This document shows, piece by piece, positions 52,548-63,088 of a stretch of 64,000 nt of DNA. Numbering within the stretch: the first letter of the stretch is position 1; the number at the start of each line of letters is the position of its first letter. Source of the stretch: an uncultured Alphaproteobacteria bacterium (lineage in GTDB: Bacteria > Pseudomonadota > Alphaproteobacteria > UBA2966). The DNA lies in contig OY282368.1 of NCBI GenBank assembly GCA_958295725.1, forward strand, positions 868,001 through 932,000, given 5' to 3'. The notes under the pieces are model-generated. The model made no database searches and was not told the origin of the DNA. It saw only the letters and a list, made by a program, of their open reading frames with translations. The translations under genes were made by a program, and so were the position numbers.

Positions 52548-54188
52548 TCAACCCTCCGCGCCGATGGCGGTCAATGCCTCGGGCGTGTCCACGTCGACCA
52601 AGACCCCGTCGTCGTCGATGGGCACCTCGGCGACGAGGTCGCCGTGCGCGCCGATCAGGTGACGGGCGCCGACATCCCCCGCGACCGCTCGCATCTCCTC
52701 GAGGAACCGGGCTCCCCACAGCACGGGATTGCCGCGCTTGCCGGTGAAGGTCGGCACGCAGATCGCCCGGCCTTCCAGGGGATTGAACGCCGCGATCAGC
52801 CTGTCGATGTGGGACGCCTTCACCCTCGGCATGTCGCCGAGACACACGACGACCCCGTCGACATCCTCGGGGATCGCCCGCAGCCCGGCCTCGAGGGACG
52901 TGCTCAAGCCGTCCGCGTAGTCCGGGTTGCGCACGAACATCGGGCCGTCGCGTCGCAGCGCCGCCTCGACCCGGTCCGACTCGTGGCCCGTCACGACGAC
53001 GACCGGGCGCGCCGCCGATGCCGTGACCGCCGACAGGACGCGCGCCGCCATCGGCGCGCCGTCGATTTCCGCCAGCAGCTTGTTGATCCCGCCGGTTCGG
53101 CGGGACTGGCCGGCGGCGAGGACGATGGCGGCGATGCGCGGCATACGCGGCGCGCCGTCCCCGGACGCCGGCCGGGTGCCGTCCGCGCCCGCGCGCGGCT
53201 GCGGCCGCGTCGCGATCTCCTTGAGCAGGCCACCGGCGCCCAGACGCATGACGTCCTCGCGACGCACGGGAATATCGGCGAGCAGACGCCACAGGACCCA
53301 GTCGAAGCCGTTTTCCTTCGGCGACCGCGCGCAACCGGGCAGACCGACGACAGGTACGTCGCCATGGCGCGCCAGAAGCAGGAGATTCCCCGGGTCGACA
53401 GGCATACCGAAATGGTCGACCGCGCCCCCCGCCCGGACGATCCCCGCCGGCACCACGTCGCGGCGGTCGACATTCGCCGAGGCTCCGAACACGAGGATGG
53501 GGTCGCAGCCCCGGGCCAGGAGGTCGGAGACGGCGGACGCCACGGCCTCTTCCGTGTGGTCGCAGCGGATCTCGCCCGCCAGCCGCGAGCCCAGACGCGC
53601 GAGCCGGTTCCGCGTGGTCTCCAGGGATTTGTCCAGGATGGATTCCCTGGTGCCCGGCAGGCGGGTCAGGATCAGGCCCACCGGTTTCTCCCCGAGCTCC
53701 GCGACGCGGACGAGTGGTTCGCCGCGCCCGGCGATCTCCGCGCCCGCCGCGATGACGTCCCTCGGCGCGGAGAACGGGATGATCTTGACGGTGGCCAGCA
53801 TCCGACCCGGTTCCACGAGCTCGTAAGGGGATACCGTGGCGATGGTCAACGATTCGTCGATCAGGTTGATCTCGTCGAGGCGGTCGGCGTCGATGAGCGC
53901 GACGCCGCGCGCCCCGGCGTAGAGATTGCATCGTCCCGTGAAGGGCGCGGCGCAACGCGCGCCGTCGCCGCGCGCCGCCCCGGCGATCGTCTCGGCCGCC
54001 TCGTCCTCGGGGACATCGCCGGCTTCGAGCCGGGCGGCGATGACGGCCTCGTGTCCCGCCGAACGGAGGGTCGCGATGTCCTCCGCGCCGAGGACGCGGC
54101 CCTTCTTGAAGGACCGCCCGTTCACCTTGACGCCGTGCGCGAGGATCGCGCCTTCGGCTTCCTCGAGGGCGAAGCGGCGGAAGTCCAC
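52548..54188 (-). CDS. MoeA/MogA-like domain fused to a MobA-like nucleotidyltransferase
   Basis: 546 aa. Residues 1 to about 340 form a molybdopterin-binding domain (VFGASANVDRRDVVPAGIV, GMPVDPGNLLLLARHGDVPVVGLPGCARSPKENGFD). From about 350 begins a MocA-type domain (IAAIVLAAGQSRRTGGINKLLAEI, VVCLGDMPRVKASHID, GNPVLWGARF). It probably matures the molybdopterin cytosine dinucleotide cofactor for the CoxL-type enzyme. GTG start directly after the XdhC stop. The fused form is common next to CO-dehydrogenase-like clusters. Confidence 0.85.
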   Translation of the reverse strand: MDFRRFALEEAEGAILAHGVKVNGRSFKKGRVLGAEDIATLRSAGHEAVIAARLEAGDVPEDEAAETIAGAARGDGARCAAPFTGRCNLYAGARGVALIDADRLDEINLIDESLTIATVSPYELVEPGRMLATVKIIPFSAPRDVIAAGAEIAGRGEPLVRVAELGEKPVGLILTRLPGTRESILDKSLETTRNRLARLGSRLAGEIRCDHTEEAVASAVSDLLARGCDPILVFGASANVDRRDVVPAGIVRAGGAVDHFGMPVDPGNLLLLARHGDVPVVGLPGCARSPKENGFDWVLWRLLADIPVRREDVMRLGAGGLLKEIATRPQPRAGADGTRPASGDGAPRMPRIAAIVLAAGQSRRTGGINKLLAEIDGAPMAARVLSAVTASAARPVVVVTGHESDRVEAALRRDGPMFVRNPDYADGLSTSLEAGLRAIPEDVDGVVVCLGDMPRVKASHIDRLIAAFNPLEGRAICVPTFTGKRGNPVLWGARFLEEMRAVAGDVGARHLIGAHGDLVAEVPIDDDGVLVDVDTPEALTAIGAEG

Positions 54189-54884
54189 TCATGCCTCCCG
54201 GCGCAGGGCCTGCGTTACCTGCGCGAGGATGGAGACGGCGATCTCCGCCGGCGAGCGGGCGCCGATCGCGAGGCCCACGGGGCCGTTGATCCGGTCGAGG
54301 TCGTCGTCGCCGAAGCCCGCCTCCGTCAGCCGCCGCAGGCGCGCCGCGTGGGTCCTCTTGCTGCCCAGCGATCCGACGTAGAAAGCCGGCGACCGGAGCG
54401 CCACCTCGAGCGCCGGGTCGTCGAGCTTGGGGTCGTGTGTCAGGGTCACCACCGCGGTCCGGGCGTCCGGCGCCAGGGTCGTCAGCGCGTCGTCGGGCCA
54501 GTCCGTCAGCAGCGTCACGTCCGGAAACCGCTCGTCGGTGGCGAAGGCGGCGCGCGGGTCGACGACGGTCACGTCGTAGCCGGCCAGCGCGGCCATGCGC
54601 GCCAGCGGCTGGGCGATGTGGACGGCGCCCACGACGATCATGCGCAGCGGCGGGTTGAAGACGTGCAGGAAGACGGGCCCGTCTCCGGTCTCAACCGTCC
54701 TGCTGCGGTCGCTCCGGAACGCGTCGGCGGCCGCCTCGGCGACGGCCGGGTCGAGGCTGTTCCCGCTGTCGAGGTCGCCGGGGCGCACGAGCCTCTCCTC
54801 GCCGGTATTCAGGTTCGTCGCCAGGACGACCAGCGATTTCGCCTCGCGGTGGCGCAGCAGCTCCTCAAGGGTCGCGGACTTCAT
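54189..54884 (-). CDS. XdhC/CoxF-family protein, Rossmann part
   Basis: 231 aa. Starts MKSATLEELLRHREAKSLVV, carries MIVVGAVHIAQPLARMAALAGYDVTVVDPR (Rossmann domain) and the XdhC C-terminal SPAFYVGSLGSKRTHAARLRRL and GLAIGARSPAEIAVSILAQV. XdhC proteins bind and protect the Mo cofactor and help to sulfurate it before insertion. The usual XdhC N-terminal CoxI part is encoded separately just upstream, overlapping by 4 nt. Confidence 0.85.
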   Translation of the reverse strand: MKSATLEELLRHREAKSLVVLATNLNTGEERLVRPGDLDSGNSLDPAVAEAAADAFRSDRSRTVETGDGPVFLHVFNPPLRMIVVGAVHIAQPLARMAALAGYDVTVVDPRAAFATDERFPDVTLLTDWPDDALTTLAPDARTAVVTLTHDPKLDDPALEVALRSPAFYVGSLGSKRTHAARLRRLTEAGFGDDDLDRINGPVGLAIGARSPAEIAVSILAQVTQALRREA

Positions 54885-55219
54885 TGCAGCTTTTCTACGA
54901 ACACCTGGACCTTTCCTCCGCAGGCGAGGCCGACCTCCCAGGCCTGCTCGTGGGTCACGCCGAAGTCGAGCAGTCGCGGTTCTCCGTCGTCGATGGTCTT
55001 GAGGGCCTCGAGCACCACGGCGCCCTCGATGCAGCCGCCCGACACGGAGCCGACGAACCTGCCGTCGCCATGGACGGCGAGCTGGCTGCCGACCGGCCGG
55101 GGCGACGAACCCCAGGTGGTCACCACCGTGGCGAGCGCGACGTCGTCTCCCCGGGCCTTCCATGCGGCGGCCCGGCCGAGGACGTCTTCTCCCCAGTCCT
55201 GTCGCGGCGGCTGTGTCAT
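54881..55219 (-). CDS. XdhC/CoxI-family N-terminal domain protein
   Basis: 112 aa. ALATVVTTWGSSPRPVGSQLAV, VGSVSGGCIEGAVVLEAL and GLACGGKVQVFVEKL are the CoxI half of XdhC. It is split from the Rossmann half but the ATGA overlap couples the two. Both would act together on the Mo cofactor of the cox-type enzyme. Overlaps the coxE stop by 4 nt as well. Confidence 0.85.
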   Translation of the reverse strand: MTQPPRQDWGEDVLGRAAAWKARGDDVALATVVTTWGSSPRPVGSQLAVHGDGRFVGSVSGGCIEGAVVLEALKTIDDGEPRLLDFGVTHEQAWEVGLACGGKVQVFVEKLQ

Positions 55220-56469
55220 CGGGCGGCCCTCTCTCCGGCGAATCGACCCATGTGGCCTTCCTCCGCGCGCGGCATCCCGCGCCCCAGGGCCTGCGCCACG
55301 TCGCGCAGGCTCCGCAGGTTGTGGACGGTGCGGAACTCGTCCACGTGGGGCAGGATCGCCCGCACGCCCAGTGATTTTGGCTCGAAGCCCTCGTAACGCA
55401 AGAGGGGATTGAGCCAGATCAACCGTCGGCACGATTTGTGGAGGCGCTCGATCCCTGCTTCCAGGCCTTCGCCGGAGTCCCGGTCGAGGCCGTCGGAGAT
55501 GAGGAGGACGAGCGCGCCCTGCCCGAGGACGCGGCGCGACCAGTGGACGTTGAACGTCTTGACGCAGTGGCCGATGCGGGTGCCGCCCGACCAGTCCTCG
55601 ACGTTCTCGGCGACTTTCTCCAGCGCCACGTCGACGTCCCGGTGACGCAGATACCGGGTGATGTTGGTGAGGCGCGTCCCGAAGACGAAGGTGAACACGC
55701 GATCGCGGTCGTTGGTGACGGCGTGCAGGAAGTGAAGCAACATCCGCGAGTACCGGCTCATGGAGCCGGAAATGTCGCACAACGCCACGAGCGGCGGATG
55801 ACGCCGCCGCCGCGCGGAGCGCCTCAGGGGAATGGTATCGCCGCCGGAACGCAGCGCCGAGCGGAGGGTGGCCCGCATGTCGATCCGCGGGCCGCGCGGG
55901 TCGGGCGCGAACCGCCGCGTCGGTGCCCGCATGATGGGAAGCCTCATGCGGGAGATGATGGCCTTGGCTTCGGCGATCTCGTCCGCCGACATGGACTCGA
56001 AGTCCATGGATTGCAGGATCTCCCGCCGCGAGTACGTCCCCGCCGCGTCGCCGACGATCTCGCCGAACTCCTCGTCGTTCTCCCCCTCGCCGCGTCCCGG
56101 AAACAGCGCGTCCAGTAGCCGGCGGCTCGGTGGGTCGTATTCCGCGTCGCCGTCGGTCCGCGCGGTCGGCAGCAACAGCGACATCATGCGCTCGAGGATC
56201 CGCGGGTTGCGCCAGAACACGTGGAACGCCTGATCGAAGAGCTCGCGCTGGTCCCGACGATTGACGAACACCGAATGGAGTGTCCAGTAGAAGTCTTCCC
56301 GGCTGGCGATGCCCGCGGTCTCCACGGCGCGCGTGGCGTCGATGACCTTGCCGGGCCCCACGGGCAGCCCCGCCGCGCGCAGGACGCGCCCGAAGTGCAC
56401 GATGTTGTGCGCGAGCCGTCCCTGCTCGCCGGGCCGTTCCGTCATGCCGTCCATGCCGCGGCCGGACAT
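55216..56469 (-). CDS. coxE: CoxE-like VWA-domain protein
   Basis: 417 aa. VWA domain with the MIDAS motif DISGSMSRYS, then FGTRLTNITRYL, WSGGTRIGHCVKTFN and LISDGLDRD. The helical N-terminal half (LPVGPGKVIDATRAVETAG) is typical of CoxE. With the MoxR-type ATPase encoded upstream it forms the CoxD-CoxE chaperone pair needed for assembling the bimetallic site in form I CO dehydrogenase. Confidence 0.88.
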   Translation of the reverse strand: MSGRGMDGMTERPGEQGRLAHNIVHFGRVLRAAGLPVGPGKVIDATRAVETAGIASREDFYWTLHSVFVNRRDQRELFDQAFHVFWRNPRILERMMSLLLPTARTDGDAEYDPPSRRLLDALFPGRGEGENDEEFGEIVGDAAGTYSRREILQSMDFESMSADEIAEAKAIISRMRLPIMRAPTRRFAPDPRGPRIDMRATLRSALRSGGDTIPLRRSARRRRHPPLVALCDISGSMSRYSRMLLHFLHAVTNDRDRVFTFVFGTRLTNITRYLRHRDVDVALEKVAENVEDWSGGTRIGHCVKTFNVHWSRRVLGQGALVLLISDGLDRDSGEGLEAGIERLHKSCRRLIWLNPLLRYEGFEPKSLGVRAILPHVDEFRTVHNLRSLRDVAQALGRGMPRAEEGHMGRFAGERAAR

Positions 56470-56478
56470 CGCGCCGGG

Positions 56479-57411
56479 CTATCCGGCGGCGTCCGCCGCC
56501 GCCAGCTCGGCGTTCACCGTATCCAGAAGCCGCGCGGCCTCGCTGCCCTGGATCCTGGCGATGTCGTCCTGGTACTTGAGGAGGGCGCCGAGGGTGTCGT
56601 TGACGGTTTCGGGATCGAGGGACAGCTTGTCCAGTTCCGTCAGCGCCGTGGCCCAGTCGATCGTCTCGGCGATCCCGGGCAGCTTGAACAGGTCGGTCCG
56701 GCGCAGTTCCTGGACGAAGCCGACGACTTCGCGGCTCAACCGCTCCTCGGCGCCGGGCGCCTTGAGGCGCAGGATGTCGAGCTCCCGCCGCGTATCGGGG
56801 TAATCGACCCAGTGATAGAGGCACCGCCGCTTGAGCGCGTCGTGGATCTCGCGCGTGCGGTTCGACGTGATGATGACGACCGGCGGTTCCGGCGCCGAGA
56901 TCGTCCCGATCTCCGGGATCGTGATCTGGAAGTCGGCGAGCACCTCGAGCAAGTAGGCCTCGAAAGGCTCGTCCGCCCGGTCGAGCTCGTCGATGAGCAG
57001 GACCGGCGCGCCGGCGGCGTCGGGCTCCAGGGCGCGCAGCAGGGGCCGCTTGATCAAGAAACGCTCGGAGAACACGTCGTTCCCGAGCCGCTCCCGGTCG
57101 CCGGCGCCCGTCGCCTCGGCCATGCGGATCTCGATCATCTGGGCGGCGTAGTTCCATTCGTACACCGCCGAGGAGACGTCGAGGCCCTCGTAGCATTGCA
57201 GGCGCACGAGCCGGCGTCCGGTCGTGGCGGACAGGACGTTGGCGATCTCCGTCTTGCCGACGCCGGCCTCGCCCTCGAGAAACAGGGGCCGGCCCATCTT
57301 CAGGCCGAGGAACAGGGTCGTCGCCAAGCTGCGGTCGGCGAGGTAGTCGCCGTCCCGGAGCAAGGATTCGGTGTCGTCGATGGAATCGGGCAGCGGGCGC
57401 GGTTTCGCCAT
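56479..57411 (-). CDS. coxD: CoxD-like MoxR AAA+ ATPase
   Basis: 310 aa from the ATG at 57411; the 18-residue extension further up overlaps a terminator and is rejected. Walker A EGEAGVGKTEIA, Walker B VLLIDELDRADEPFEAYLLE, sensor VIITSNRTREIHDALKRRC. MoxR-family chaperone working with CoxE on maturation of molybdenum hydroxylases. A transcription terminator lies between coxM and this gene. Confidence 0.88.
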   Translation of the reverse strand: MAKPRPLPDSIDDTESLLRDGDYLADRSLATTLFLGLKMGRPLFLEGEAGVGKTEIANVLSATTGRRLVRLQCYEGLDVSSAVYEWNYAAQMIEIRMAEATGAGDRERLGNDVFSERFLIKRPLLRALEPDAAGAPVLLIDELDRADEPFEAYLLEVLADFQITIPEIGTISAPEPPVVIITSNRTREIHDALKRRCLYHWVDYPDTRRELDILRLKAPGAEERLSREVVGFVQELRRTDLFKLPGIAETIDWATALTELDKLSLDPETVNDTLGALLKYQDDIARIQGSEAARLLDTVNAELAAADAAG

Positions 57412-57433
57412 CTCGGTTCCGGGGCTCGGATAT

Positions 57434-57461
57434 GAAAAGAGGGGAGCCGACGCTCCCCTCT
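57434..57461 (-). terminator. Intrinsic terminator after coxM
   Basis: Perfect 9-bp inverted repeat AGAGGGGAG-CCGACG-CTCCCCTCT at 57438-57461, followed on the minus strand by TTTT. It sits 28 nt after the coxM stop and in front of coxD, so it should end or attenuate the coxS-coxL-coxM transcript. Confidence 0.75.
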
Positions 57462-57489
57462 CCAATAGACGTTCGGACCCGTCCCGATG

Positions 57490-58281
57490 TCAACAGGCGT
57501 CGACGGCGCGCCGGGCGCAGACGTTCACGAGATGCGCCCGATAGTCCGCCTGGGCGTGGATGTCCGAGTTGAGACCGTCTTCCGGGATCTGGATGTCCTT
57601 GATCGCGTCGGACGAGAAGTCGGCTGCCAACGCTTCCTCCATTTCGCCGACGCGGAACACGCACGGTCCGGCCCCCGTCACGGCCACCCGGACGCCGCCG
57701 CCCGTCCGCGCGACGAACACGCCGACGATGGCGAAACGGGAGGCGGGGTTCTTGAACTTGTAGTACGCCGCCCTGTCTGCCCTGGGGAAGCTCACCTCGG
57801 TGACGAGCTCGCCGTCGTCGAGCGCCGTCTCGAACATACCGGTGAAGAAATCGTCGCCCGCGATCTCGCGCTTGTCGGTCTTCACCGTGGCGCCGAGCCC
57901 CACCACGGCGGCGGGATAATCGGCCGCCGGATCGTTGTTGGAGATGGAGCCGCCGATGGTCCCCCGGGCGCGGACGTGCGGGTCACCGATCCCGCCGGCG
58001 AGGTTCGCCAGCGCCGGGATCGCGGCTCGCGCCTCCTTCGATCCGGCCACCGTCGCGTGGGTGGTCATGGCCTTGACCGTGACCCCGTCGCCCGAGACCG
58101 AGATGCCCCGCAGGTCCCCGATGTCCTGGAGGTCGATCAGGTCGGAGGGTCTCGCCAGGCGCAGCTTCAGGGTCGGGAGCAGCGTGTGGCCGCCGGCCAG
58201 GAACAGGCCCTCGGCGGCGGCGTTCACCTTGCCGATCGCGTCGGCGACACCGGACGCGCGGTGATACGTGAAGTCGTACAT
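57490..58281 (-). CDS. coxM: CO-dehydrogenase-like FAD subunit
   Basis: 263 aa FAD-binding subunit. FLAGGHTLLPTLKLRLARPSDLIDL and the second FAD motif TIGGSISNNDPAADYPA are clear, then the C-terminal YYKFKNPASRFAIVGVFVA. It relays electrons from the Fe-S subunit. Slightly shorter than form I CoxM (about 290 aa). 26 nt after coxL. Confidence 0.88.
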   Translation of the reverse strand: MYDFTYHRASGVADAIGKVNAAAEGLFLAGGHTLLPTLKLRLARPSDLIDLQDIGDLRGISVSGDGVTVKAMTTHATVAGSKEARAAIPALANLAGGIGDPHVRARGTIGGSISNNDPAADYPAAVVGLGATVKTDKREIAGDDFFTGMFETALDDGELVTEVSFPRADRAAYYKFKNPASRFAIVGVFVARTGGGVRVAVTGAGPCVFRVGEMEEALAADFSSDAIKDIQIPEDGLNSDIHAQADYRAHLVNVCARRAVDAC

Positions 58282-58307
58282 GGTTCCTTCCTCCTTCTCC
58301 GCGCCGC

Positions 58308-60659
58308 CTAGGCCCGGGCCAGGGCCTGCCACACCCGTTCGGGCGTCGCCGGCATGTCGATGTTCTCGGTGCCGAGGGCGTCGGTGATGGCGTTGATCAC
58401 CGCCGGCGGCGCCGCGATGGCGCCCACCTCCCCGCAGCCCTTCACGCCGAGCGGGTTGTGCGGACATGGCGTTTCGTACATCTCGACGTCGTAAGCCGGC
58501 ACGTCGTCGGCCCGCGGCATGGTGTAGTCGTTGTAGGATCCGCTCACCAGCTGGCCGGTATCCCCGTCGTAGACGCCGTTCTCCAGAACGGCCTGTCCGA
58601 TCCCCTGGGTGACGCCGCCGTGGACCTGACCCTCGACGATCGTCGGATTGATGACCGTTCCCACGTCGTCGACCGCCGAGAACTTGACGATCTCGACCTC
58701 GCCGGTGTCCGGATCGATCTCGACCTCGCAGACTTGCGTCCCCGCGGGGAAGGTGAAGTTGACGGGATCGTAGAACGCCGATTCCTCGAAGCCCGGCTCC
58801 AGGCCTTCCGGATAGTTGTGCGGTACGTAGGCCGCGAAGGCGACCTCGCCCATGGACATGCTCCGGTCGGTGCCGGCGACGGAGAAGGCGCCGCCGTCGT
58901 ACTCGATGTCCGACTCCGAGGCCTCGAGCGTGTGGGCCGCGATCTTCCGGCCCTTCTCGATGAGTTTGTCGCACGCCGACACGATGGCGGAGCCGCCGAC
59001 CGCGATCGACCGGGACCCGTAGGTGCCCATGCCGAAGGGGCCCTTGTCGGTGTCGCCGTGGACGACCTCGATGTTGTCGAAATCGACGCCGAGCTTGTCG
59101 GCCACCACCTGCGCGAAGGTCGTCTCGTGACCCTGTCCGTGGGCGTGGGACCCGGTGAACACCGTGACGCTGCCCGTGGGATTGAAGCGGACCTGCGCGC
59201 CTTCCCACAGGCCGACGCCGGCGCCGAGCGACCCCACCGCGGCGGACGGCGCGATGCCGCAGGCCTCGATGTAGCTCGAGAAGCCGATGCCGCGCAGCCT
59301 GCCGCGCTGTCTGGCCTCCTCCTTGCGCCCGGCGAAGCCCTTGTAGTCGGCGATGCCGCAGGCCTTGTCGAGGACGGCCTCGTAGCTGCCCGAGTCGTAG
59401 GCCAGCACCACCGGCGTGGTGTAGGGGAAGGCGTCCGGCGGGATGAAGTTCTTCCTCCGAAGTTCCGCCGGGTCCCTCCCGGTCTCGCGGGCCGCCACCT
59501 CGACCAGGCGTTCGAGGAGGTAGGTGGCCTCCGGCCGCCCGGCTCCCCGGTAGGCGTCCACCGGCGCCGTGTTCGTGAACAACGCCTTCACGTTGCAGTA
59601 GATCGCCGGCGTCGTGTACTGGCCCGCCAGGAGCGTGCCGTACAGGTACGTCGGCACGCACGAGGCGAACGTGGACAGGTAGGCGCCCATGCTGGCCTTG
59701 GTGACGACGCGAAGGGCCGTGAACCCGCCGTCCGCGTCGAGCGCCAACTCGGCCCTGGTCACGTGGTCGCGTCCGTGGGCGTCGGACATGAACGACTCCG
59801 ACCGGTCCGCCGTCCACTTCACGGGGCGGCGGACCTTCCTCGAGGCCCACGCGCAGACGGTCTCCTCGGCGTAGATGAAGATCTTGGAGCCGAATCCGCC
59901 GCCGACGTCGGGGGCCACGACCCGGAGCTTGTGCTCCGGCGCGATGGCGCAGAACGCCGACAACACCAGGCGCGCCACGTGCGGGTTCTGGCTGGTGGTG
60001 TAGAGCGTGAAACCGTCGCTCGCCGGGTCGTACTCGCCGATCGCCGCGCGCGGCTCGATCGCGTTCGGGATGAGCCGGTTGTTGACGATCTCGAGCGTCG
60101 TGACGTGCGCGGCGTTCCGGACCGCCTCGTCGACGGCCGCGGCGTCGCCCAGCTCCCAGTCGTAGCTCATGTTGTCGGGAATGTCGTCGTGGATCCGTGG
60201 CGTCCCCTCCGCGTCGGCCTTGTCGGTATCGACGTTGGCGGGCAGGACCTCGTAGTCGACTTCGACCAGCTCCGCGGCGTCGCGCGCCTCGGCGAGCGAG
60301 TCCGCGATCACGACGGCGACGTGATCGCCGACGTAGTTGACCTTGCCCTGGGCCAGGGCCGGATGGGGCGGAGCCTTCATGTTCTCGCCGTTCTTGTCGG
60401 TGACCATCCAGCCGCAGATCAGGCCCCCGACGCCGTCGGCCGCCAGATCGTCGCCGGTGAAGACGCCGACGACGCCCGAGGCCGCGGCGGCTTTCGACGT
60501 GTCGGTCCCGTTGATCCTGGCGTGGGCGTGGGGCGAGCGGACGAACGCCGCGTAGGCCTGTCCGGGCCGGTTGATGTCGTCCACGTAGTTGCCGGTCCCC
60601 CTGAGGAACCGCGCGTCCTCCTTGCGGAGTGAGCGCGCGCCAATTCCGTTCTCCGCCAT
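58308..60659 (-). CDS. coxL: Form II CO-dehydrogenase-like molybdenum subunit
   Basis: 783 aa of the xanthine-oxidase family. Active-site loop A369-YRGAGR375 is the form II signature; form I CO dehydrogenases have AYxCSFR. Further blocks are [58 protein letters not shown], and the catalytic Glu region [18 protein letters not shown] near the end. Form II enzymes have weak or no CO activity in most organisms tested, and some act on other aldehydes or N-heterocycles. It ends a coxS-L-M order within a full accessory set. Confidence 0.9.
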   Translation of the reverse strand: MAENGIGARSLRKEDARFLRGTGNYVDDINRPGQAYAAFVRSPHAHARINGTDTSKAAAASGVVGVFTGDDLAADGVGGLICGWMVTDKNGENMKAPPHPALAQGKVNYVGDHVAVVIADSLAEARDAAELVEVDYEVLPANVDTDKADAEGTPRIHDDIPDNMSYDWELGDAAAVDEAVRNAAHVTTLEIVNNRLIPNAIEPRAAIGEYDPASDGFTLYTTSQNPHVARLVLSAFCAIAPEHKLRVVAPDVGGGFGSKIFIYAEETVCAWASRKVRRPVKWTADRSESFMSDAHGRDHVTRAELALDADGGFTALRVVTKASMGAYLSTFASCVPTYLYGTLLAGQYTTPAIYCNVKALFTNTAPVDAYRGAGRPEATYLLERLVEVAARETGRDPAELRRKNFIPPDAFPYTTPVVLAYDSGSYEAVLDKACGIADYKGFAGRKEEARQRGRLRGIGFSSYIEACGIAPSAAVGSLGAGVGLWEGAQVRFNPTGSVTVFTGSHAHGQGHETTFAQVVADKLGVDFDNIEVVHGDTDKGPFGMGTYGSRSIAVGGSAIVSACDKLIEKGRKIAAHTLEASESDIEYDGGAFSVAGTDRSMSMGEVAFAAYVPHNYPEGLEPGFEESAFYDPVNFTFPAGTQVCEVEIDPDTGEVEIVKFSAVDDVGTVINPTIVEGQVHGGVTQGIGQAVLENGVYDGDTGQLVSGSYNDYTMPRADDVPAYDVEMYETPCPHNPLGVKGCGEVGAIAAPPAVINAITDALGTENIDMPATPERVWQALARA

Positions 60660-60660
60660 A

Positions 60661-61128
<468 letters not shown>

Positions 61129-61460
61129 GTGGTCCTCCCCTGGGCCGTTGCAATTCGCCATGCGGAGATACGGCCGAAGCGGATGCGTCGGCGGTTCCTC
61201 CCTGTACGGAACAGTGTCGGACCCGGACCGGGCCGGGTCAAGGAATGAATCGGGCGCGCGTCCGCCGGATTCCCGCTTTCGCGGGAATGACGGTTTTTGC
61301 TGCCTGTTCTTGATAGTCCGCCGAGTGTGTGGGTATAAGTTCTGCGGGAAGCGAACCTTTGCGGGACCAAGCCGGAACTCGATGTCGACCTGCTGGTGGT
61401 CATCCGCAAGCAAGCGGGAGAACGAAGAAAACCACACCTGAAGGGAGGGGAGGGAAGGGA
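61129..61460. other. Divergent intergenic region before coxS
   Basis: 332 bp holding promoters for coxS (left) and the following plus-strand gene (right). A dispersed-type palindrome lies at 61269-61288. A purine-rich run (GGGAGGGGAGGGAAGGGA) directly before 61461 supplies the ribosome site of that gene. No intact ORF. Confidence 0.4.
61269..61288. repeat. ATTCCCGC-TTTC-GCGGGAAT palindrome
   Basis: Perfect 8-bp inverted repeat with a TTTC loop, within CCGGATTCCCGC...GGGAATGACGG. This wording is a very common dispersed intergenic repeat in proteobacterial genomes. T5 lies shortly after it on the plus strand, but no gene ends towards it on that strand. Confidence 0.6.
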
Positions 61461-62954
61461 ATGGAAAAGCATAAGGAGCAAGGGAGCCGCGCAGCGCTGT
61501 TCCCGGCCCTCTCGGAAGGGTCAAGGGAAAAGAGGGCGGTTTCGATCCTTCTGGCGTGCATGGAGCAGGTACCAGAGTTGACCGAGACCTTGCTACAGGG
61601 GCAGGGAGCGCCATTGGGGAAACGCAGCAAGCTTCAGGCGTGGACCGAGGTGGGCATCATCGGGGGCAAAGGAGTCGTACGGCCGGACGGAAGGATCATG
61701 ATCCTGACGCCTAGGGGCCAGCAGTGGACGGCGTTGGTGGAGGCGAAGATCGGAAAGGGACAGCTCGACGCAGAACAGATCGAGGCGTACCTCGGATCAG
61801 GACGCACAGAAGGGGTAAACGCGCTCATCACGATCTCGAACGACTTTGCGGCCCTGCCCACACATCACCCGACGTACGAGGGGAAGGTACCCAAGGGCAT
61901 GAGCCTGCTGCACTGGTCATGGTGCTCAGTCCTGACGAAGTGCCGACTGCTCGCCGACGGAGGGGAGATCGAGGATCGCGACCACCGGTGGGTAGTGGAA
62001 CATCTGGTGAGGTTCCTCGACCATCCGAGCACTGGTGTGACGCGGTTCGACCGAATGCCCGCGAGCTGGAAGGAGATCACGGCAGCGGTCGGGGCCGGCG
62101 CCATGATCAGACGGAATGACGAGGCAACGCTCGAAGCAGTGGCAGGATGGGTCCAGGAGACGCGGGACTTGGGGCTGCAACTGACGGAGCTCCTGCACTA
62201 CCCCGTGCCGATCAAGTTCAGCCGGGCTGATCGTGCGGATCCTGCAGCCGCTGTCACCCGAACACTCGAAACGCTCTGCAATGAGCAGAAGCTGGAGGTC
62301 GAGTACGACATTCCAGACGGTGTGTCGCCGTTGAAAGTGACGGCAGACCTGCGTAGCAAGACGCTCACCGCGAGCATGACGGTCGGAGCCCCCGATGACA
62401 GGAAGACGGCGAAAGCGTGTACGAACTGGCTGCTGCGAGCGCTCACCAGGACGGACCCGATCGGGGTCCACATAAAGGCAGTCTACGGCGGTCGTCGGCA
62501 AGATGCGCAGGAAGCGTTGGACAAGGTTCGGGAGAACCCGAACACTTTGGACAGCGTCGATCCGAAAATCTGCCCGAAGCGCTTCGAGGTAAAGATCGTC
62601 TCGGACCTCGGGAGGAGGATGGAAGGACAGAAGACGTTCGTCCAAGCTTTGGAGAAGCTGGTGCCGGAGTTCTATACGCAGGTAGGGCAACGCCTGCGGA
62701 CATGGGTTCCAAGCGCACCGCGGGTGGGAAGCACTCCCGCGCCGAACGAATCCAGCGACGCAGCGAAATCAGTACAGGGAACCGGCGGCGAGTCGTTCGG
62801 AGGGGAAGAACGTAGGACAGAGAGAGGCGATGGATCAGGGGCAGAAGAGTTTCATGGACCGGACAAGCATGGGGGTCATGTGACGGAGGCATCAGCGGAT
62901 GACGGAGGGGTCAGCGAACCCGAGCCCATGTCTGGACCAGCCTTGTCAGATTGA
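61461..62954 (+). CDS. Large orphan protein with PD-(D/E)XK-nuclease-like motif
   Basis: 497 aa from the ATG after the purine-rich ribosome site. In the N-terminal third, [20 protein letters not shown] is followed by [18 protein letters not shown]: strand, acidic residue and E-x-K plus a helix with conserved Q, as in PD-(D/E)XK nucleases. The rest is soluble and mixed; the C-terminal 80 residues ([19 protein letters not shown] and onward) are acidic low-complexity. Possibly a stand-alone restriction or stress nuclease. Composition differs from the cox genes, and a truncated lipoprotein, a TA pair and a transposase end follow, suggesting horizontal transfer. Confidence 0.55.
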   Translation: MEKHKEQGSRAALFPALSEGSREKRAVSILLACMEQVPELTETLLQGQGAPLGKRSKLQAWTEVGIIGGKGVVRPDGRIMILTPRGQQWTALVEAKIGKGQLDAEQIEAYLGSGRTEGVNALITISNDFAALPTHHPTYEGKVPKGMSLLHWSWCSVLTKCRLLADGGEIEDRDHRWVVEHLVRFLDHPSTGVTRFDRMPASWKEITAAVGAGAMIRRNDEATLEAVAGWVQETRDLGLQLTELLHYPVPIKFSRADRADPAAAVTRTLETLCNEQKLEVEYDIPDGVSPLKVTADLRSKTLTASMTVGAPDDRKTAKACTNWLLRALTRTDPIGVHIKAVYGGRRQDAQEALDKVRENPNTLDSVDPKICPKRFEVKIVSDLGRRMEGQKTFVQALEKLVPEFYTQVGQRLRTWVPSAPRVGSTPAPNESSDAAKSVQGTGGESFGGEERRTERGDGSGAEEFHGPDKHGGHVTEASADDGGVSEPEPMSGPALSD

Positions 62955-62994
62955 AGCGCAGGAGCCAGTGCAAGGTGCAAGGGGGAATACGAGG

Positions 62995-63084
62995 ATGAAG
63001 AGATTTCAGAAATGGACCGCGACAGTGGCGATACCAGTGGCTCTGACAGGCTGTGCGGACACATCGGGGAAGGCGCGCCGATAG
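62995..63084 (+). pseudogene. Truncated lipoprotein start
   Basis: 29 codons reading MKRFQKWTATVAIPVALTGC and a few more: basic N-terminus, hydrophobic stretch and a lipobox (ALTGC), then ADTSGKARR and a stop. GAGG precedes the ATG. A lipoprotein of eight mature residues is implausible, so this is probably the 5' end of a lipoprotein gene cut off by the incoming TA module. A lysis- or entry-exclusion-type micro-lipoprotein is the alternative. Confidence 0.35.
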
Positions 63085-63088
63085 CCCG

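Noticed and set aside
52452..55412. 986-codon plus-strand ORF across the MoeA-MobA and XdhC genes
   Set aside because: Covers several well-recognised minus-strand genes; no domain and skewed composition.
57412..57465. 18-residue N-terminal extension of CoxD
   Set aside because: It would put the start inside the terminator stem; the ATG at 57411 gives the normal MoxR N-terminus.
58458..60632. 724-codon antisense ORF opposite coxL
   Set aside because: It is the complement of a clearly coding gene in GC-rich DNA; Arg/Gly/Val/Asp-rich composition without domains.
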